The position numbers and the translations under genes were made by a program. Below are positions 60,520-64,000 of a DNA stretch of 64,000 nt, piece after piece; position 1 is the first letter of the stretch, and every line of letters starts with the position of its first letter. Location of the stretch: assembly GCF_019492185.1 (NCBI RefSeq), contig NZ_JAICCF010000001.1:62001-126000 (forward strand), written 5' to 3'. The DNA comes from Chitinophaga rhizophila (GTDB lineage: Bacteria; Bacteroidota; Bacteroidia; Chitinophagales; Chitinophagaceae). The notes under the pieces are model-generated. The model made no database searches. It saw only the letters and a program-made list of their open reading frames with translations, and was not told the DNA's origin.

Positions 60520-62379
60520 TTATTTCAGCAGTTCCAGTATCTGCGTTGACTCGGCAGGAATACGCAGACTGTCGCTCAGCGGCCAGGTCTTGCCGGTCAC
60601 TATGTCTTTCGCCTGCGTGAAGCCGGCTACTCTCTCAGTAAAGCGCGCGGGAGATACCGCTACTTCCTTTTCATTAGGATTAAGCACGATCATCACGGTG
60701 TTATCAGCGTTATACCGGAAGTAGGTATACACATTATCCAGGGGCACATATTGCATCAGTTTACCGGTTTGCAGTACCGGATGCTGCTTTCTGTAGGTAG
60801 CAATTGTGCGGACATAGTCAAATAGTTCATTCTCTGCTGCATCACGTCCGGCAGCAGTAAATTTATTCTTTGCGTCGCCAGCCCATCCGCCCTGGAAGTC
60901 TTCACGTACCAGACCATCAGGAGCGCTGAAGTTCTTCATGCCGATCTCCGCGCCATAGTACAACTGTGGGATCCCACGGGTAGTAAGCAGCCACGCGAGG
61001 GCAGCTTTATATTTCTGCTTATTTTCCTTTACTACGGAGTAGAAGCGGCTCAGGTCATGGTTATCCAGGAAGACAACATTACGCATCGGATCCTGGTACT
61101 GATAGTCCTGAACGAGGGTAGCATACAGCCTTACAGCGCCTTCATCCCATCCTGGCTTTTCATTCAGGGCACCGGCAATAGCCCAGAGACTCTGGAAGTC
61201 TGTGATACCCGCCAGCTGTGTATCGAAGCCTCTGTTCACGGTGTTGCCCTGGGTAAAGAATACCTGCTCCGGACCACTGCGTACCCATACTTCTCCGAAG
61301 TAGGTAAATTCCGGATAGGCTGCTTTAATAGCTTTCCCCCATTCCGCCATGAAATCAGCATCATTGTAGGGGTAAGTGTCCAGTCGGAAGCCATCTACGC
61401 CGGCATACTCGATCCACCAGATATGGCTTTGTGTGAAATACCTGCGTACATATGGATTCTTCTGATCCAGGTCAGGCATGTGTACATCAAACCATCCCTC
61501 GGTCATGATCTTCTGATCTGATGGCGCTGCATACGGGTCCATAAGTGGAGCTGCGCGGAAGCTGGAGCGGGTAAAGGCAGGCCACTGATGTATCCAGTTC
61601 TTCATAGGCAGATCCTTCATCGTCCAGTGCTGGCTGCCTATATGATTGTGCACCAGGTCCTGAATCAGCTTCATGCCTCTTTTATGCAGACTGTCAGCCA
61701 GCACCTTATACAGCTCATTAGAGCCGAAGCGGGGGTCTATGCGGTAATTCTCTGTAGCCGCATACCCATGGTAAGAAGCTGCCGGCTGATCGTTGGTGAC
61801 CAGTGGCGTCATCCACAATGCCGTTACGCCCATGTCCTGCAGGTAACCCAGGTGATCAATGATACCCTGTATATCGCCGCCATGACGTTTATACATGGAA
61901 TCTCTGTTCAATGAGGTTTCCTGCATGCCTTTAACAACGTCATTGTTTTTGTCGCCGTTGGCGAAGCGATCGGGCATAATCAGGTATACGAAATCGCTGC
62001 TGTTTACACCTTGCGCTTTTATGCCGCCTTCTCTTTTCTTCAGTTCATAGTTATAGACAATATCCTTCTGTCCTTTCTTCGTGAACCTGATTGGGAACGT
62101 TCCCGGATTAGCGGCAGCAGAGATATTGATATCGACAAACAGGTAATTAGGATTCTCCACTTTATGTACTTCCTGCAATGTCACGCCCGGGTAGGTAAGT
62201 GACACTTCTTTTTCAGCGATCTTATCGCCGTGAACGATCAGCTGCAGGAACGGCTCGTGCATACCCGTCCACCAGAAGGCGGGTTCCACTCTTTCGAGCC
62301 TGGGTAGTTGTGCCAGTGTGCTGAGTGCAGTAGTGAATACCAGGATACCAGTCAATAACAATCTTCTCGTCTGTAACAT
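60520..62379 (-). CDS. GH13 neopullulanase/cyclomaltodextrinase-like alpha-amylase, exported
   Basis: A 619-residue enzyme with signal peptide (ending ALSTLAQ), an N-terminal cyclomaltodextrinase-type beta domain (about 25-115) and a GH13 barrel. Conserved regions are DLVHNHIG (I), GVDGFRLDTYP (II, nucleophile Asp), FGEVWV (III, acid/base Glu) and FLDNHDLSRF (IV). It resembles SusA of Bacteroides: a periplasmic enzyme cutting imported malto-oligosaccharides or pullulan. It lies 67 bp after susE with a hairpin in between. Confidence 0.93.
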   Translation of the reverse strand: MLQTRRLLLTGILVFTTALSTLAQLPRLERVEPAFWWTGMHEPFLQLIVHGDKIAEKEVSLTYPGVTLQEVHKVENPNYLFVDINISAAANPGTFPIRFTKKGQKDIVYNYELKKREGGIKAQGVNSSDFVYLIMPDRFANGDKNNDVVKGMQETSLNRDSMYKRHGGDIQGIIDHLGYLQDMGVTALWMTPLVTNDQPAASYHGYAATENYRIDPRFGSNELYKVLADSLHKRGMKLIQDLVHNHIGSQHWTMKDLPMKNWIHQWPAFTRSSFRAAPLMDPYAAPSDQKIMTEGWFDVHMPDLDQKNPYVRRYFTQSHIWWIEYAGVDGFRLDTYPYNDADFMAEWGKAIKAAYPEFTYFGEVWVRSGPEQVFFTQGNTVNRGFDTQLAGITDFQSLWAIAGALNEKPGWDEGAVRLYATLVQDYQYQDPMRNVVFLDNHDLSRFYSVVKENKQKYKAALAWLLTTRGIPQLYYGAEIGMKNFSAPDGLVREDFQGGWAGDAKNKFTAAGRDAAENELFDYVRTIATYRKQHPVLQTGKLMQYVPLDNVYTYFRYNADNTVMIVLNPNEKEVAVSPARFTERVAGFTQAKDIVTGKTWPLSDSLRIPAESTQILELLK

Positions 62380-62403
62380 GCTTATTTATCTATGGGTGAA
62401 GAA

Positions 62404-62433
62404 CAGCAACCCGGCAATGTCACCGGGTTGCTG
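62404..62433 (-). terminator. Intercistronic hairpin between susE and the amylase gene
   Basis: A perfect 11-bp stem CAGCAACCCGG (62404-62414) and CCGGGTTGCTG (62423-62433) with an 8-nt loop, followed on minus by TTCTTC. It is likely a partial terminator or RNA stabiliser that would give more susCDE than downstream enzyme mRNA. Confidence 0.6.
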
Positions 62434-62446
62434 GTAATATGATTCC

Positions 62447-63484
62447 TTATTGTACACTTAAAGTGTAGATATAGTTGCCGGCGTTACTCAGGTCCATCGT
62501 AATGGTATAAGTACCGGCTGTAGCGATGTTAATGGCACCGGCGTTACCGGCAGTCAGCACACCGTTATTGTCATCATCACTCAGGCTGATGGTATTTGCG
62601 TTGTTAGCTCTGAAGTAGAAGCTACCCGCCTGCAACGGCGTAGTGATACTCCACTTCTTTGTTGTTGCGTCAAAGGTCAGGGCTTTATCAGCACCACCGA
62701 CAGCGCTGCCGTTGATACTCCAGGTGGTACGCGTTAAGGTCCAGGTCAGGGTATTCAGGTCAGCAGTCAGCTTGTAATATCCGGCTTCCGCAGCTTTGAG
62801 ATTACCACCATTACTAACCAGGGTACCACCACCACCGTCGCCATAGTTGGTATCCCATCCTTTCATCGGCGTGATCTTAAATTCAGTATTAGCATCCGGG
62901 AAGTTCAGGAAACCTTCGTACTTCTTGTCGTTATTGACTGACGCCAGTGTACCCAGGCGCGGATCATCGAAAGACCATCCCTGGTATCCGCCAGGCACAT
63001 AGATAGACGGGTATACCTTGGGTACATAGTAAGGAGTTACCGTCAGCAGTACACTGTCAGAGTATACTTTGTCTGCGGCAGTATCAACAGCAGCTTTGAT
63101 ACGGATGACCAGCTCGTGCTGGCGGCCGGCAGCAAGCCCCAGGTTATTGATCGCCTGATTCAGGGCGGCAACAGTAAAGGTTCTGCTCAATCCGTTATTG
63201 GCATTGAATATCTCTGCTGCATTTCTGAAACCATTTCCCTTCTGATCTACTTCGAGCGCGTAATTAACAACAGCCCTGTAGCCCCAGTCCTGGGAGGCCG
63301 TCCACTTATAGGTAACTGCTTCTTTATCCGCGTCAGCGGCAGTAAAGACAAATTCAGTAGCTGTTGCAGAGAAGGTAGGTGTAGTACCTGTCTTCACCTG
63401 AGTGAAGCTGTCCTGTTTTTCGCAGGAGGCGAAAGCCATCACACATAAACTTCCTGCGATTATTTTATTCAACCAGGCATTCAT
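62447..63484 (-). CDS. susE: SusE-like outer-membrane starch-binding lipoprotein
   Basis: A 345-residue lipoprotein (lipobox MAFASC, Cys at about 21). A SusE N-terminal domain (about 35-140, with VTYKWTASQDWGYRAVVNY) is followed by two beta-sandwich starch-binding modules (SIYVPGGYQGWSFDD near residue 175; SFYFRANNANTISLSDDDNNG near residue 290). It binds malto-oligosaccharide on the cell surface as part of the Sus complex. It lies 43 bp after susD. Confidence 0.92.
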   Translation of the reverse strand: MNAWLNKIIAGSLCVMAFASCEKQDSFTQVKTGTTPTFSATATEFVFTAADADKEAVTYKWTASQDWGYRAVVNYALEVDQKGNGFRNAAEIFNANNGLSRTFTVAALNQAINNLGLAAGRQHELVIRIKAAVDTAADKVYSDSVLLTVTPYYVPKVYPSIYVPGGYQGWSFDDPRLGTLASVNNDKKYEGFLNFPDANTEFKITPMKGWDTNYGDGGGGTLVSNGGNLKAAEAGYYKLTADLNTLTWTLTRTTWSINGSAVGGADKALTFDATTKKWSITTPLQAGSFYFRANNANTISLSDDDNNGVLTAGNAGAINIATAGTYTITMDLSNAGNYIYTLSVQ

Positions 63485-63527
63485 GATGCAAGTGTTTTGA
63501 TATAGTGGTTAAATGCTTTTCCCGAAA

Positions 63528-64000
63528 TTAATAACCTTTGTTCTGTACCAGGTTAGGATTGGCTACCCTCGCAGTAGTTGGTATAGGATATATGGTACGG
63601 AAGTCTCCTACCGCTACGCCTGCTGCAACACCGCCTTTGAATGGCCATACGTATCCACTTCCTGTAAACAGGCCATAGCGGATCAGGTCTGTTCTGCGGT
63701 GACCTTCCCAGTATAGTTCGCGGCCTCTTTCATCCAGGATGAAGCGCAGATCCAGCTGACCGGCAGTGATGTTACCACTGGCATTGCCATAGGCACGTCC
63801 ACGCAGATCATTGATGTATTCCAGCGCAGTTGCCGCGCTACCGCCGGTACCACCACGTAATACCGCTTCTGCATAGGTTAGGTACATTTCAGCTACACGC
63901 ATCAGCGGAAAGTCTACATCCACAAAGGTGCCGTTGGAACCGTCTTTGCCGGTAGATGTTTTGTTTGACCATTTGGTAATAGCATAGCCGTCAGTGAAGG
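63528..64000 (-). CDS. susD: SusD/RagB-family starch-binding lipoprotein, N-terminal part outside window
   Basis: The frame is open to the right edge; only the last ~156 residues are visible. It has the SusD C-terminal features DVDFPLMRVAEMYLTYAEAVLR, the short ERGRELYWEGHRRTDLIRYG helix and the common ending NPNLVQNKGY. SusD caps the SusC outer-membrane transporter and helps capture glycan; susC is expected just upstream (beyond the window). Confidence 0.95.
   Translation of the reverse strand, partial: FTDGYAITKWSNKTSTGKDGSNGTFVDVDFPLMRVAEMYLTYAEAVLRGGTGGSAATALEYINDLRGRAYGNASGNITAGQLDLRFILDERGRELYWEGHRRTDLIRYGLFTGSGYVWPFKGGVAAGVAVGDFRTIYPIPTTARVANPNLVQNKGY

Overview
The window looks like a chromosomal segment of a Bacteroidota bacterium, most likely a Chitinophagaceae member close to Chitinophaga. 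This is inferred from SusD/SusE proteins, many lipoproteins and 'AQ'-ending signal peptides, TAnnTTTG-type -7 promoter boxes, LytTR and TPR-kinase signalling, and medium GC content. No rRNA, tRNA, CRISPR array, transposase or phage gene was seen, and genes are densely packed with many intrinsic terminators.

Region 1 (1-2.8 kb) holds stress-type envelope genes: two tandem DUF421 membrane proteins with C-terminal zinc ribbons, a small membrane protein, a DUF4142 lipoprotein and an SPW-repeat protein. Region 2 (2.9-10.4 kb, minus strand) is the most interesting locus. It is an eight-gene, nearly gapless operon running from 10407 down to 4213: FAD oxidoreductase, methyltransferase, type III polyketide synthase, FabI/FabL-like enoyl reductase, FabZ-like dehydratase, FabF-like ketosynthase, its own acyl carrier protein and its own phosphopantetheinyl transferase. 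It looks like a private type II fatty-acid line feeding a type III PKS, with methylation and oxidation of the aromatic product. An 0.8-kb intergenic region follows, with a broken signal-peptide frame and a possible small minus-strand transcript.

Region 3 (11.2-20.7 kb) is a glycan locus. On plus are a carbamoyltransferase, a GT2 and a GT9. On minus, convergent and overlapping, are a GT9, bifunctional HldE, GmhB and two GT4 enzymes. Together they suggest a heptose-containing, possibly carbamoylated, surface glycan. Region 4 (21.2-28.7 kb) has a zinc alcohol dehydrogenase, a FAD/Rieske oxidoreductase, a CinA-type protein, small acidic or membrane proteins, an MFS transporter, a single-domain response regulator and a second (Sfp-type) phosphopantetheinyl transferase.

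Region 5 (29.1-36.6 kb) holds a diadenylate-cyclase-like protein in an operon with a SulP/STAS permease, a TPR histidine kinase overlapping a LytTR regulator, and a cbpA-cbpM chaperone pair. Region 6 (36.6-55.6 kb) is mixed metabolism and repair: PQQ-type sugar dehydrogenase, SGNH hydrolase, AlkB, NDH-2, a heparan-acetyltransferase-like membrane protein with a GH37 trehalase, AlkC, DUF899 protein, two paralogous membrane proteins of unknown function, a GMC oxidoreductase with gluconate-dehydrogenase subunit 3, a carboxylesterase, an NmrA protein and a sulfatase.

Region 7 (56.0-64.0 kb, minus strand) is a starch/maltodextrin utilisation operon read from the right edge: SusD (cut by the window), SusE, GH13 amylase, beta-phosphoglucomutase, GH65 phosphorylase and a maltose-type MFS permease. 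It would bind and cut malto-oligosaccharides outside, import them, and phosphorolyse maltose to glucose and beta-glucose-1-phosphate, which is converted to glucose-6-phosphate.
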